64,000 nucleotides of DNA from Rhipidocladum racemiflorum (GCA_036346355.1 JAYEVF010000047.1:248001-312000), one strand, 5' to 3'; positions 33,685 through 45,491 are shown, counted from the first letter of the stretch. Notes: generated by a model from the letters alone, not told the origin. Translations and numbers: made by a program.

Positions 33685-33696
33685 AATCTGATACCA
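33685..33696 (-). other. Primer binding site of element A
   Basis: The minus strand reads TGGTATCAGATT two bases after the LTR end, matching initiator tRNA-Met over the first ten bases and departing at the last two compared with the other copies. Confidence 0.8.
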
Positions 33697-33698
33697 CT

Positions 33699-34535
33699 TG
33701 ATAGACCTGGAGTGCCCGATCTTTCGGCGGAGTGATAACTATCGATTGGTGTTGGAGAAGACTCTCACGATCCGACTACGCACGAACAAGTCGATGGCGC
33801 CTTAGCAATCGCTGAACCTACTCCGCGTGGTTATTGATCTAGGTAGCCGAGATCAACCTGAACACGAAGTTCAATTCTTGTTGGTAATCGAAGAACAAAC
33901 AAGAACAAGTAAAACAATCTGAAGTATGAGAGAAGGTGGAGACGAATTGAGATTCTATTAAAGTCTTCACAAGGTGGCTATCTAGCACAACTTGAAGAAG
34001 AAAGTTTGCACACGGCTAAACTTAATCAACAAAATCTGAGTTCTAAGGGAGGGACGACAGGGGTATATAAAGGGGAGAAGGGGAGGCGCCCATATGGCAG
34101 CCAAGGGGGAGGGCGCACATGCAGCCCAAAACAGGAGGAAAATCCGCCCTCTTTTCCTTCTTAACAAAGCTTCCTAAAATACAAAAGGAAAGAAATAAAA
34201 GAGAATTTCATGGCGCCTTGATCTGATTTCGGTCCTTCAAAAGGAAAGGAAACTCTTTCCTCCTTTCCTTCTTGGTAGTATTTCGCATGTGCTTGTTTTC
34301 CTCTTTGACTTTGTCTTCGGAATCCTGCGCACATGATGACCGAGCTTGATCTTCTCCTTGGTTTCTAAGAACAATAAAATCATCACAAGAATTAACTAGC
34401 AATCCATTCTGTGAATTAGTTGTATACAAACTTAGAAACGAGTTGACCTGATAATTGAGCTGACGTGCTTTGGCACGAGTAATTGGTCCTTGCACAGATG
34501 GCTCATTTGTGTTCATGGAAGAGATGTCCTCATCA
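33699..34535 (-). repeat. 5' LTR of CRM element A (837 bp)
   Basis: Same ends as the 3' LTR and followed by the CCAGG duplication at 34536-34540. It carries the CR-tail coding sequence as well, as expected for a copied LTR. Confidence 0.95.
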
Positions 34536-34540
34536 CCAGG

Positions 34541-37034
34541 GCATTGAAGTTGATCAAGCCAAGGTTGTGGCAATACAGAGTTGGCCGACTCCTACCACGG
34601 TCACACAGGTGCGAAGTTTTCTAGGACTTGCTGGATTCTATCGTCGTTTCGTGAAGGATTTCAGCACCATTGCCGCACCATTGAATGAGCTTACGAAGAA
34701 GGGCGTACCTTTTGTTTGGGGAGATGCACAGGACAACGCTTGCCACACATTAAAAGATAAGTTGACACATGCACCACTTCTTCAACTCCCTGATTTTTCT
34801 AAGACTTTTGAACTAGAATGTGATGCTAGTGGAATTGGGTTGGGTGGTGATAGTACCACCTTTCTTGTGGAGGGGAGAGAATACCACCTTAAAAGGGAGA
34901 GCAACCCTCCCCCCATCAGGCTAGTCTTTTGGGGGCCACATGGGACTCTTATGGCCTGGCTATGACAGCCAAGGTGTGTATTTCTCTCGTGGTCCAAGGC
35001 CCACACCCCTGGGCCAGTTGGGCAGTCCGCTCGCTGGGCGAGGCACGTGCGCCATACGACTGAGCCGCGAAGGGCACGGTGCGCACCCAGGAGGGATGCA
35101 TCAGGTGGTGTGTTGTTGCAAGATAGAAAACCGGTTGCATATTTCAGTGAGAAGTTGAGTGGGCCTAGTTTGAACTATTCTACTTATGATAAGGAATTAT
35201 ATGCTTTAGTTCGAACTTTAGAAACATGGCAGCATTATTTGTGGCCCAAAGAATTCGTCATACATTGTGATCACGAATCGTTAAAGCATATTCGAAGTCA
35301 AGCAACATTAAATCGTAGACATGCAAAATGGGTTGAATTCATTGAGTCTTTTCCTTATGTTATCAAACACAAGAAGGGCAAGGACAATGTTATTGCTGAT
35401 GCTTTGTCTAGACGATATACCATGCTTACACGACTTGATTTCAAAATCTTCGGGTTAGAGACAATTAAGGATCAATATGAACATGATATTGCTTTTCAGG
35501 ATGTGTTGCTCAATTGTAAAGAGGGAAAAGCGTGGAATAAGTTTGTCCTCCAGAATGGTTTCGTGTTTAGAGCTAACAAGCTATGCATTCCAGCTTGTTC
35601 CGTTCGCTTGTTGTTACTGCAGGAGGCGCATGGAGGTGGCCTCATGGGACACTTTGGTGTGAAGAAGACGGAGGACATACTTGCTAGCCATTTCTTTTGG
35701 CCAAAGATGAGAAGGGACGTGGAACACTTTGTCGCTCGCTGCACTACATGCCAAAAAGCTAAGTCACGTCTTAATCCATATGGTTTATACATGCCTCTTC
35801 CTATCCCTAGCATGCCTTGGGAGGATATTTCGATGGACTTTGTTTTAGGCCTTCCTAGAACAAAGAAGGGGAGGGATAGCGTCTTTGTTGTTGTGGATAG
35901 ATTTTTTAAGATGGCACACTTCATACCATGTCATAAAAGTGATGATGCTACCAAAGTTGCTGATTTATTCTTTCGTGAAATTGTGCGCTTACATGGTATG
36001 CCAAACACAATAGTTTCAGATCGCGATACTAAATTCCTGAGTCATTTTTGGCGAACATTGTGGGCTAAATTGGGGACTAAGCTGTTATTTTCTACTACTT
36101 GTCATCCCCAAACTGATGGACAAACTGAAGTTGTCAATCGATCTTTATCTACCATGCTTAGGGCTATTTTGAAAAAGAACATAAAGTTGTGGGAAGAATG
36201 CTTACCTCATATTGAATTTGCTTATAATCGTTCATTGCATTCTACTACTAAGATGTGCCCTTTTGAGATTGTATATGGTTTTGTCCCTCGTGCTCCTATT
36301 GATTTATTACCTCTTCCATGTTCCGAAAAATTGAATTTTGATGCAAAACAACGTGCTGACTTGATCTTCAAAATGCATGAGACAACTAAAGAAAATATAG
36401 AACTCATGAATGCTAAATACAAACTTGCTGGTAGTAAGGGAAGAAAACATGTTACTTTTGAACCCAAGAGTTAGTTTGGCTACATTTGAAAAAAGATAGA
36501 TTTCCTGAATTACGAAAATCAAAGTTGATGCCTCGTGCTGATGGTCCGTTCCGAGTATTGAAAAAGATCAATGATAATGCATATAAGGTTGACTTGCCTG
36601 CAGAGTTTGGGGTCAGTCCCACTTTTAACATTGCAGATTTGAAACCATACTTGGGCAATGAGGATGAGTTCGAGTCGAGGACGACTCAAATGCAAGAAGG
36701 GGAGGATGATGAGGACATCTCTTCCATGAACACAAATGAGCCATCTGTGCAAGGACCAATTACTCGTGCCAAAGCACGTCAACTCAATTATCAGGTCAAT
36801 TCGTTTCTAAGTTTGTATACGATTAATTCACAGAATGGATTGCTATTTAATTCTTGTGATGATTTCATTGTTCTTAGGAACCAAGGAGAAGATCAAGCTC
36901 GGTCATCATATGCGCAGGATCCAGAAGACAAAGTCAAAGAGGAAAACGAGCACGTGAGAAATACTACCAAGAAGGAAAGGAGGAAGGAGTTTCCTTTCTT
37001 TTTGGAAGCCCGAAATCAGATCAAGGCGCCATGA
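34541..37034 (+). pseudogene. CRM RNase H, integrase and CR tail (element B)
   Basis: This continues element B after insertion A. It holds the RT end (GIEVDQAKVVAIQSWPTP), RNase H (SFLGLAGFYRRFVKDFSTI, then ELECDASGIGLGG), and the 256-bp insertion at 34848-35103 within the GGVLLQ segment. It resumes with PVAYFSEKLSGPSLNYST and a long open frame to 36474. Integrase has zinc-finger residues (HGGGLMGHFG ... CTTCQKAKSR), ISMDFVLGLP, IVSDRDTKF and TDGQTEVVN. A frame shift near 36470 precedes GPFRVLKKINDNAYKVDLP and the CR-type tail, which ends at 37034, 328 bp inside the 3' LTR. Confidence 0.9.
34848..35103 (+). mobile_element. 256-bp TRIM-like solo LTR
   Basis: It starts TGATAGTACCACC and ends GGATGCATCA, flanked by GGTGG on both sides (34843-34847 and 35104-35108). 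Removing it and one duplication restores the RNase H codons of element B. The copy at 1800-2055 has the same length. No coding capacity. Confidence 0.85.
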
Positions 37035-37562
37035 AAAGATTCGTTTATTTCTTTCCTTTTGTATTTTAGGAAGCTTTGTTAAGAAGGAAAGGAGGGGCGG
37101 ATTTTCCTCCTGTGTTGGGCTGCATGTGCGCCCTCTCCCTTGGCTACCATATGGGCGCCTCCCCTCAACCCTCCACTTCTCCTCTTTATATACTCCTGCC
37201 CGTCCCTCCCTTAGAACTCGGATTTTGTTGATTGAGTTTAGCCGTGTGCAAACTTTCTTCTTCAAGTTGTGCTAGATAGCCACCTTGTGAAGATCTTAAT
37301 AGAATCCCAATTCATCTCCACTATCTCTCATACTTCAGATTGTTTTACTTGTTCTTGTTTGTTCTTCGATTACCAACAAGAATTGAACTTCGTGTTCAGG
37401 TTTATCTCGGCTACCTAGCAGGATCAATAACCACGCGGAGTAGGTTCAGCGATTGCTAAGGCGCCATCGACTTGTTCGTGCGTAGTCGGATCGTGAGAGT
37501 CTTCTCCAACACCAATCGATAGTTATCACTCCACCGAAAGATCGGGCACTCCAGACATATCA
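36707..37562 (+). repeat. 3' LTR of CRM element B (856 bp)
   Basis: It runs from TGATGAGGACATC after a purine tract (AAGAAGGGGAGGA) to CCAGACATATCA. A TATATA box lies at 37187-37192. It is the same LTR variant as element A, with more divergence. Satellite resumes at 37563 with ATGTCTGCCTAGC. Confidence 0.9.
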
Positions 37563-39961
37563 ATGTCTGCCTAGCTCATTTTAGCAAGCCATTTGGGCTC
37601 ATCCATGTCGGTGCGAAACCTACACGACAAATGGTACTACAAGTCACGTTCGTACCAGAACGAGTACGAAAAGAAAGCTTGCGGCAGACACCCCGAATAG
37701 CGTTCATGTGTACCTAAGCTCATTTCGGCATGCATTTCTGTTGCATCCGGGTCGGTGCAAAACATTTCTTCGCGATAGGTGCCAACGGGTACTGCAAGCT
37801 ACGTGCGTATCAAAACGATGCACGGAAGGAAAATGTAGGCCAAACTGCGCGAGTGGACTTTCCATGCATTGCTGCTACAGTTCTTCATTCGTTTCGAATA
37901 CGTCCGAGTGAGTGTGGAAACATCGCTCCGCGACGGGTCACAAGGTGTTCTGCAAGCTGCGTCCGGACGGAAACGATGCACGAAAGGAAAATTAGTGTCA
38001 AACTCCCCGAATGGACTTCATATATGCCCTATCCCATTGCGACAAGCATTTCAAGTACGACTCGGACTGTAAACTACACGCGTACCAAAACGGTGCACGA
38101 AACGAAACTTCGTTCCAATCGTGCCGAATGAACTTCATATTTGCCCAAGCACATTCCGGCATGCATTTCGAGTCCGTCCGAGTTGTTGTGAAACATTTCT
38201 CCGCGATGAGCACAAACGAATACAACAAGCGGCGCCCGTTCGAAAACGTTGCACGAGATGAAACTGAGTGCCAAACACATCGAGTGGAATTCATATGTGC
38301 TCCCACTCATTTCGGCATGCATTTTGAATATGTCCGAGTCGGTGTCAAACGTTCCACCACGACGGGTTCCCACGGGTAATAAAAGCTGATTACAAACGAA
38401 ACCGATGCACGAAACAGAACCGAGTGCAAAACACCCCGAAAGAACTTACGATGTTTGCTAGTGCTTTTCATCATTTGTATCGAATCCATTCGAGTAGGTC
38501 TGAAACATTCCTCCACGACGCGTCCCAACGGGCACTGCAGCGGAAGCCATTCGAAAATGAAAATGATGCACGAAATGGAACATTATGGCAAGCACCTTAC
38601 ACGCTGCAACCTAGCACGCCAAAATGAAACATTGCGGCACGAAACGAAAACGGTGAACGAAATGAAGCCGGGTGCCAAACACACCGAATGCAATTCATAT
38701 GTGTTGTAACTCATTTGGGCATGCATTTCGAATCCGTCCGAGTCGCCGTGAAATATTCCACAACGACGAGTTCCTAAGCTGAAAATATCGAAAGCGATGC
38801 ACGAAACGAAACTGAGTGCCAAACACCCAGAATTAACTTACGATGTTAAACGTGCGTTTCAGCACAATTCTGCACTCATTTTGAATACGTCCGAGTGAGT
38901 GCGAAACATCCCCATGACGGGTCACAAGGGGTACTTCAAGCTGCGTCCGAACGAAAACGATGCACGAAACAAAACTCGGTGTCAAACTCCCCGAATGGGC
39001 TTCATATGCACCCTAGCTCGTTTCAGCAAGCATTTCGAGTACGACCGCCTCGAAGCGAAACATTTATGCACAATGGGTCCCTAATGGTAATGTAAACTAC
39101 ATGCGTACTAGAATGGTGCAAAAAACAAAACATTGTTCCAAACATGCCGAATGAACTTCATATATGCCCAAGCACATTTCGGCATGCGTTTTGAATCTTT
39201 ACGAATCGTGTGAAACATTCCTCCGCGACGAGTACTTTATTGTGCAAGGATTTTCACAAGAAAACGACGCATAAGATGAAGCTGAGTGTCAACCAACCAG
39301 AATGGACTTCATGTCTGCCTAGCTCATTTTAGCAAGCCATTTGGGCTCATCCGTGTCGGTGTGAAACCTACACGACAAATGGTACTACAAGTCACGTTCG
39401 TACCAGAACGAGTACGAAAAGAAAGCTTGCGGCAGACACCCCGAATAGCGTTAATGTATGCCTAAGCTCATTTCGGCATGCATTTCTGTTGCATCCGGGT
39501 CGGTGCAAAACATTTCTCCGCGGTAGGTGCCAACGGGTACTGCAAGCTGCGTGCGTATCAAAACGATGCACGGAAGGAAAATGTAGGCCAAACTGCGCGA
39601 GTGGACTTTCCATGCATTGCTGCTACAGTTCTTCATTCGTTTCGAATACGTCCGAGTGTGTGTGGAAACATCGCTCTGCGACGGGTCGCAAGGTGTTCTG
39701 CAAGCTGCGTCCGGACGGAAACGATGCACAAAAGGAAAATTGGTGTCAAACTCCCCGAATGGACTTCATATATGCCCTATCCTATTTCGACAAGCATTTC
39801 GAGTACGTCCGAGTCGATGCGAAATATTCATGCACGATGGGTCCCTAATGGTACTGTAAACTACACGCATACCAAAACGGTGCACGAAACGAAACTTCGT
39901 TCCAATCGTGCCGAATGAACTTCATATTTGCCCAAGCACATTCCGGCATGCATTTCGAGTC
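37563..39961 (-). repeat. Satellite, reverse orientation
   Basis: Reverse-orientation HOR. The reversed marker ends at 37638 and 39386, 1748 bp apart instead of 1838. The shortfall is explained by a missing 46-49 bp duplication near 38565 and a small deletion near 38055 (GACTCGGACTGTAAACTAC). It ends at GAGTC, the left copy of a target duplication. Confidence 0.95.
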
Positions 39962-40885
39962 TGATGAGGACATCACTACCATGGATACGGCCATGTCTAC
40001 AAACCCAATTGAAACCAACAATGTAATACAAGGGCCAGTTACTCGAGCTCGCGCACGTCAATTCAATTATCCAGGTGAATGCGTTCCTCGGGTTGCATAC
40101 AAATAATTTAATGAATGGAATGCTATTTAATCCTTGTGATGATTTTATTGGCCTTAGGAACCAAGGAGAAGGACTCCCAAAAGTCAAGCATGAAGCCAAT
40201 TCTTTCGGTGCACAACTTCAACTCGGATTCGGCCTCCAGGACAGCACCAACTTAAAACGATCATAACTTTTGATCCACTAGGGTGTTTGAGGTCTATGAG
40301 TACTGGTTTGAAAGGTTTCGACGTCCTCTTTCCAACGGATCTGGCCCCACCTCCAAATTCCTTACGAGTCAACGGGAATCTATAAAACAAGTTCGGTCAT
40401 CTTTCCAAATCCGAGTCAAACTAGGAATAGTAGTCCTACTCGGCCATGGAGGTGTTTTGGACGCCCCAAGCCTGGTTTTGGCCTCCTATTTCTCCTATAA
40501 ATAGCTAGGGAGTCCCCCAAAATAACTTGGGTTTTGGTTATTTGATAGTTTAGTCTTTTGCTACTATTTGAGTCTTTTAGACGTGCTCAACGGCCGCCTA
40601 ACAAGCTCCTTGTATCGGAACCCCAACTTTTCAATACTTCATCTATATTTGCAATTTTAGATTGCTTTTGCCTTGTTCTTGCTTGTTCTTTGATTGCTTG
40701 CAGGAATTAATCTTCGTGATCAGGTTGATCGTGCCCACGGCAAGGTCAATAACCATCTGGAGTTGGTTTAGCGATTGCTAAGGCGCATCGTCGTTGTACG
40801 TTGTAGTCGGATCGTCAAAGTCGTCTACACCAAAATCGAAAGTTATCATTCTCATCGAAAGATCGAGACACCTAGTGTTACATCA
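39962..40885 (+). mobile_element. Solo CRM LTR in satellite (924 bp)
   Basis: A complete LTR from TGATGAGGACATC to TGTTACATCA with GAGTC duplicated on each side (39957-39961 and 40886-40890). The satellite monomer continues correctly after it (GAGTCCGTCCGAGTTGTTG). A TATAAATAG box is at 40496. Plus orientation. It most resembles the LTRs of the non-autonomous elements. Solo LTRs form by recombination between the two LTRs of a full element. Confidence 0.95.
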
Positions 40886-41361
40886 GAGTCCGTCCGAGTT
40901 GTTGTGAAACATTTCTCCGCGATGAGCACGAACGAAAACAACAAGCGGCGCCCGTTCGAAAACGTTGCACGAGATGAAACTGAGTGCGAAACACATCGAG
41001 TGGAATTCATATGTGCTCCCACTCATTTCGGCATGCATTTTGAATATGTCCGAGTCAGTGTCAAATGTTCCACCACGACGGGTTCCCACGGGTAATAAAA
41101 GCTGATTACAAACGAAACCGATGCACGAAACAGAACCGAGTGCAAAACACCCCGAAAGAACTTACGATGTTTTCTAGTGCTTTTCATCATTTGTATCGAA
41201 TCCATTCGAGTAGGTCTGAAACATTCCTCCACGACGCGTCCCAATGGGCACTGCAGCGGAAGCCATTCGAAAATGAAAATGATGTACGAAATGACACATT
41301 GTGGCAAACACCACGCACGCCGAAAATGATGCACGAAATGGAACATTATGGCAAGCACCTT
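40886..41361 (-). repeat. Satellite, reverse orientation
   Basis: It continues the monomer broken by the solo LTR and ends at GGCAAGCACCTT, where the minus-strand element begins. ACCTT (41357-41361) would be the left target duplication; its partner is not in the window. Confidence 0.95.
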
Positions 41362-42284
41362 TGATGCAACACTGGGTGTCCCGATCTTTTGATGAGAATG
41401 ATAACCTTCGATTTGAGTGGAGACGACTTTGACGATCCGACTACAACGTACAACGACGATGCGCCTTAGCAATCGCTAAACCAACTCCAGATGGTTATTG
41501 ACCTTGCCGTGGGCACGATCAACCTGATCACGAAGATCAATTCCTGCAAGGAATCGAAGAACAAGCAAGAACCAGGGAAATGCAATCTAAAATTGCAAAT
41601 ATATATGAAGTATAGAAAAAGTTGGGGTTCCGATACAAGGAGCTTGTTAGGCGGCCGTTGAGCACGTCTAAAGACTCAAATAGTAGCAAAAGGCTAAACT
41701 ATCAAATAACCAAAACCCAAGTTATTTTGGAGGACTCCCTAGCTATTTACAGGAGAAAAAGGAGGCCAAAACCAGGCTTGGGGCATCCAAAACACCTCCA
41801 TGGCCGAATAGGACTCCTATTCCTAGTTGGACTCGGATTTGGAAAGATGACCGAACTTGTTTTGCATATTCCCGTTGACTCGTAAGGAATTTGTACATGA
41901 GGCTAAATCCGTTGGAAAGAGGACGACGAGACGTTTCAAACCAGTACTCATAGACCCCAAACACCCTTGTGGATCAAAAGTTATGGTCGTTTTAAGTTGG
42001 TGCTGTCCCAGAGGCCGAATCCGAGTTGAACTTGTGCACTGGAAGAATTGGCTTCATGCTTGATGTTTGGGTGTCCTTCTCCTTGGTTCCTAAGGACAAT
42101 AAAATCATCACAAGGATTAAATAGCATTCCATTCATTAAATTATTTGTATGTAACTTGAGGAACGCATTCACCTGGCAATTGAATTGACGTGCGCGAGCT
42201 CGAGTAATTGTCCCATGTATTACATTGTTGGTTTCAATTGGGTTTGTAGGCATGGCCGTATCCATGGTAGTGATGTCCTCATCA
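41362..42284 (-). repeat. 3' LTR of the non-autonomous CRM element (923 bp)
   Basis: Ends on the minus strand are TGATGAGGACATC (42284) and GTGTTGCATCA (41362). It is the same length as the LTR at 7478-8400. Confidence 0.9.
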
Positions 42285-42448
42285 TCCTTCCCTTCTTGCA
42301 TTTGAGTCGTCCTCGACTCAAGTTCGTCATCTTCTCCCAAGTATGGCTTTAGATATGATAAGGGAGTTGACGGGCTCGAGCTCGAGTCAATGGTCCTTGA
42401 AATGACGATTGTTAGAAGGATGGCCAAGGTGGGGGCCGATGAAGCCAA
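41981..42448 (-). pseudogene. CR-type tail segment
   Basis: A 155-codon open frame on the minus strand covering KPYLGEDDEL, the purine tract, and the LTR-encoded tail (GTITRARARQFN, then DSTNLKRP at the end). In the copy at 6213-7781 this is fused in frame with gag; here gag ends at 42485 in another frame, so an indel separates the two. The first tail residue P is T in this copy. Confidence 0.75.
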
Positions 42449-42484
42449 GCAGATGGAGTAGAGGATGCCATAAGTGTCGCCAAC

Positions 42485-44278
42485 TTATTGGTCCTGGCCA
42501 AGGTGGGGGTCGATGAAGCCATGCAGTTGATATAATTGCAGCAACACTTGGTAAGGCCATATGTATGCATTGTTAGTTCTGTCCATGATGAGCATGGTCT
42601 CATCATCCTCCCTTTCTTGAAGTGTAGTTGTCCTCGACTCCATCATATTGTCCTGCGAAATGTTAGTAATGACAGGAAACAAAGCAGTATGCACATTTGC
42701 AATGAAATCAATGGATCGAGAATTTCTATCAACCATATCCTCCCTTTCTTGAAAACTATCATGTGACTTGTGAATGGAACCAAATGTACTTGGTCTGACA
42801 TGATTAGTGATATGGCAATTATTAAATTGCTGACATTGTTGCATTGCAAACAGAGGTTTAAAATCTGAACAAATGTAAACTCGATGTGCTTTATACTCTC
42901 CTTTCTGACTATTTTTGCCTATAACATAAAAGATATTTCGCGATAACCATGACAAATCAGAATGTGCAAAAAGGCTCTCCTCTAAATAATTCAGATCACA
43001 CGGAACATCAAATTCAATGTAGCCTAATGTATATAAAGAAGACATCAATTTCAACTCATCATTTTCGCTTGTGATGTGAATGACATGTTTATTTTCAGCA
43101 TAAGTGTCTAGTGTGTTAACAAAAGTGACATGTCCATTTGCTAGTTGTGTCATGGATATAAGTAAAGTTTTATCACACAACTCTTCTTTATCACAAGAAA
43201 TAGCAAGCAAATCATCTTGTAACAAAGCAAAATCAGCAATTGGTTCCACTATTAGTTGCTCTACGATAGCATGATTTGTGGATAGTTTTAGCTCTTCAAA
43301 ATTATTTTCTCCATGTGTAAAGTCCATACCTGTTACATTACCTTGTAAGTTCTCATCAGCTGTTGTAGGCGTTTCTTCTACTATTATCTCTTCATTTACA
43401 CATGGGGTAGTATTGATCGTTTCTTTGTCCATATGCTCTTCTACATCATTCTCTCGATGGTTCTCATTTTTCTGCAAAATGTTAGCTACAAAAGAAGGTG
43501 TAACAACGGGCGCCTCAAATGAAGCTAATGATTCTTTCACGGATTCAGCAAGCATTTTTTCAACTCTACAAGCACATACAACCAATTCTGAAAGAGAACT
43601 ATATGTTTCATCAACAAGAACATCCTGAATTTCTTGATTAAGTCCACGTATGAACCTAAACTCTGTTGTTTCTTCACCTTCAGCTAAACAAAAACGCAAC
43701 AAATGATTTTGCAATCGTTCATAGTATTCCTTAACGCACTTATTTCCTTGTTTCAAGCATTGGAGTCTAGTATACAAAAATTCAGTATGATATTCAGGAA
43801 CATAATCAATTCTCATAAGTCTTTTCATGGCATTCCAATTTTCAGGTTTTCTCTCTTTTCTACAAATATGTTTCCACCATGTTAATGCATATTCATTAAG
43901 CACACTTGCAGCAATCCTAATCTTTTCATTTTCAGACAAATCATACTTGCCAAATTCTTTGTCTACTGCTATCTCCCAATTAATATAGGCATCAGGATCA
44001 TATTGTCCATCAAAAGGTGGAATGGCGAATTTAACCTTACCTAGGGGATCATCATCAACATGTACCTGAGAAAGTTGTACGCCATTTTTGTTACTTGGAA
44101 GACGAGGCGGAGGACTGGAAGTTCCTGGGAAAGTTTCTGCAAGCGTATCAAGTCTAGACAAAATAGTTGCAAGAGTAGTTTTAGCAATCCCCTGTGCGAC
44201 CTCGATGGATCTGAGAAGGTTCTCTTGCGATGATGACATACGCTCAGAGTGATGAAGGGAGCCCTCGTCACCTGACAT
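42485..44278 (-). CDS. Gag of a non-autonomous CRM element (597 codons)
   Basis: The longest intact gag in the window. It starts MSGDEGSLHHSERMSSSQ at 44278, followed by a helical N-terminal part (LLRSIEVAQGIAKTTLATIL) and a retrotransposon capsid region (about residues 85-240) with PPFDGQYDPDAYINWE, YALTWWKHIC, YVPEYHTEFLYTRLQ and FRFIRGLNQEIQD. After it come acidic repeats and a Cys-poor C-terminal half; no CCHC zinc knuckle is seen. Capsid residues differ widely from the autonomous gags at 31384 and 52200. The role by family is RNA packaging and particle assembly; enzymes would come from another element. Confidence 0.85.
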   Translation of the reverse strand: MSGDEGSLHHSERMSSSQENLLRSIEVAQGIAKTTLATILSRLDTLAETFPGTSSPPPRLPSNKNGVQLSQVHVDDDPLGKVKFAIPPFDGQYDPDAYINWEIAVDKEFGKYDLSENEKIRIAASVLNEYALTWWKHICRKERKPENWNAMKRLMRIDYVPEYHTEFLYTRLQCLKQGNKCVKEYYERLQNHLLRFCLAEGEETTEFRFIRGLNQEIQDVLVDETYSSLSELVVCACRVEKMLAESVKESLASFEAPVVTPSFVANILQKNENHRENDVEEHMDKETINTTPCVNEEIIVEETPTTADENLQGNVTGMDFTHGENNFEELKLSTNHAIVEQLIVEPIADFALLQDDLLAISCDKEELCDKTLLISMTQLANGHVTFVNTLDTYAENKHVIHITSENDELKLMSSLYTLGYIEFDVPCDLNYLEESLFAHSDLSWLSRNIFYVIGKNSQKGEYKAHRVYICSDFKPLFAMQQCQQFNNCHITNHVRPSTFGSIHKSHDSFQEREDMVDRNSRSIDFIANVHTALFPVITNISQDNMMESRTTTLQEREDDETMLIMDRTNNAYIWPYQVLLQLYQLHGFIDPHLGQDQ

Positions 44279-45477
44279 GGGTTAATAGAAGACAAGAAAA
44301 AAAATCACAAGTATAATGTTTCTATCATCTACTAGGAGGTGGTGCCAAGTCTCTCAACACTCAAGCCTATCACCAAAGCTCCTTACAAGTTCTTACCATG
44401 CAACAGGTGTTGCCGGCCGTTGGCGTTGTCAAAAGTTCTCCGAAGCTTGGATAAAGCGATTGCCAAGGGACCGAACAAATGTACGAGGTTGGATGTGGAG
44501 CTTGGATAGGCAATATTTATTTCCTATGCAATCTGATAATTCTAGTTATTGTAATGATAAGTAATGATCCAAACTAGAATTCACAAGTCCTAGTTGCCGA
44601 TCTCAAATATATAAGTGAATTTGAAGGCAACACACACGCAAAAATAATGGCACTTATGCAATCAAGGAATGAGCTATAAAATATAAGTGATGCACCAAAA
44701 GCTCCATTGCACAAGTCGTAGAGAGACGCTAACTTATTGCTTTGAGAAAGTAAAAAGGGCACAAGATTGCTCACTAATTAATAAATTGCACAATATAAAA
44801 AGTAACAAACACAAATTAGGGTTTTGCTCAATGTAGTGTGACCGGCCACAATTTTCTTTTTCTTTTCCTTTTTTTAGCCTTTTGGCTCTTTCTCTTTTCT
44901 TTCTTTTGGTGACTTTCGGCCAACACTAGTATGAACAAAGTTTTGGAATCCCTAACTCGGTGTCACAAGATAATATGATATGATAACTAAAGATTGTGCA
45001 ATGTATCAAGTAGAGCAGCCCTAAGCAATATCAACAAGCTAGTCTCAAATAGGATCAAAGTGTTCACAAAGGATGAATTGGTTCCCAAAGGTAGGTGTAC
45101 TGATGTTTTTCTAGGGTAGCAAACTTGTCACCTAGATTAATGTTTGAAGATCACCGAATTTGATTGGTTGAGTATGGAAGGAAATGAAGCTTATATCCTC
45201 AGCTTTCAATAGAGTGCAAGAACACAAAAATCCGAGTTCGTATGTGAAAGTTATTCTCGAAATACCAAACTAGACAGAATTGAAGGATTGAAGCTACGCG
45301 AAGGAAAAGAAAGATCAGCAACTAAAACATGGACTCTAATGGATCAAAACCTAACAAAACTCACTAAAATAACAGATTGAAACTAAAGGTTGAATTTTTT
45401 GTGGAGTAGTTTTCCATTTAGGACAGAAATCAAAAACTAACCTAAGGCACTGATATTCTCACCGATCAACCTGGTTT
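44279..45477 (-). other. 5' leader of the non-autonomous CRM element
   Basis: About 1.2 kb matching 8415-9602 in reverse complement. Short open frames (for example 44574-44774) are mirrored in the other copy but show no domain; they are best read as leader sequence. Confidence 0.7.
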
Positions 45478-45489
45478 GCTCCGATACCA
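45478..45489 (-). other. Primer binding site of the non-autonomous CRM element
   Basis: The minus strand reads TGGTATCGGAGC, the initiator tRNA-Met site with one A-to-G change, two bases from the LTR end at 45492. Confidence 0.8.
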
Positions 45490-45491
45490 CT

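Larger units (their letters stand above)
26910..34535 (-). mobile_element. CRM element A, complete, nested in element B
   Basis: The element is 7626 bp with LTRs of 834 and 837 bp, ends TGATGAGGACATC...GGTCTATCA on the minus strand, and a perfect CCAGG duplication (26905-26909 and 34536-34540). The host RT frame resumes exactly after the duplication. By eye the LTRs differ at one base and three single-base indels, so insertion is recent. Several frame shifts interrupt gag-pol. Confidence 0.95.
24578..37562 (+). mobile_element. CRM element B, 5' truncated, with two nested insertions
   Basis: Autonomous-type CRM in plus orientation. The 5' LTR, leader and the first part of gag are missing; satellite joins directly to gag at 24578, and about 0.6 kb of satellite is missing relative to the HOR order on the two sides. 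Element A (26910-34535) interrupts RT/RNase H and a TRIM-like LTR (34848-35103) interrupts RNase H. The 3' LTR is complete. No target duplication can be seen because of the 5' loss. Confidence 0.9.
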
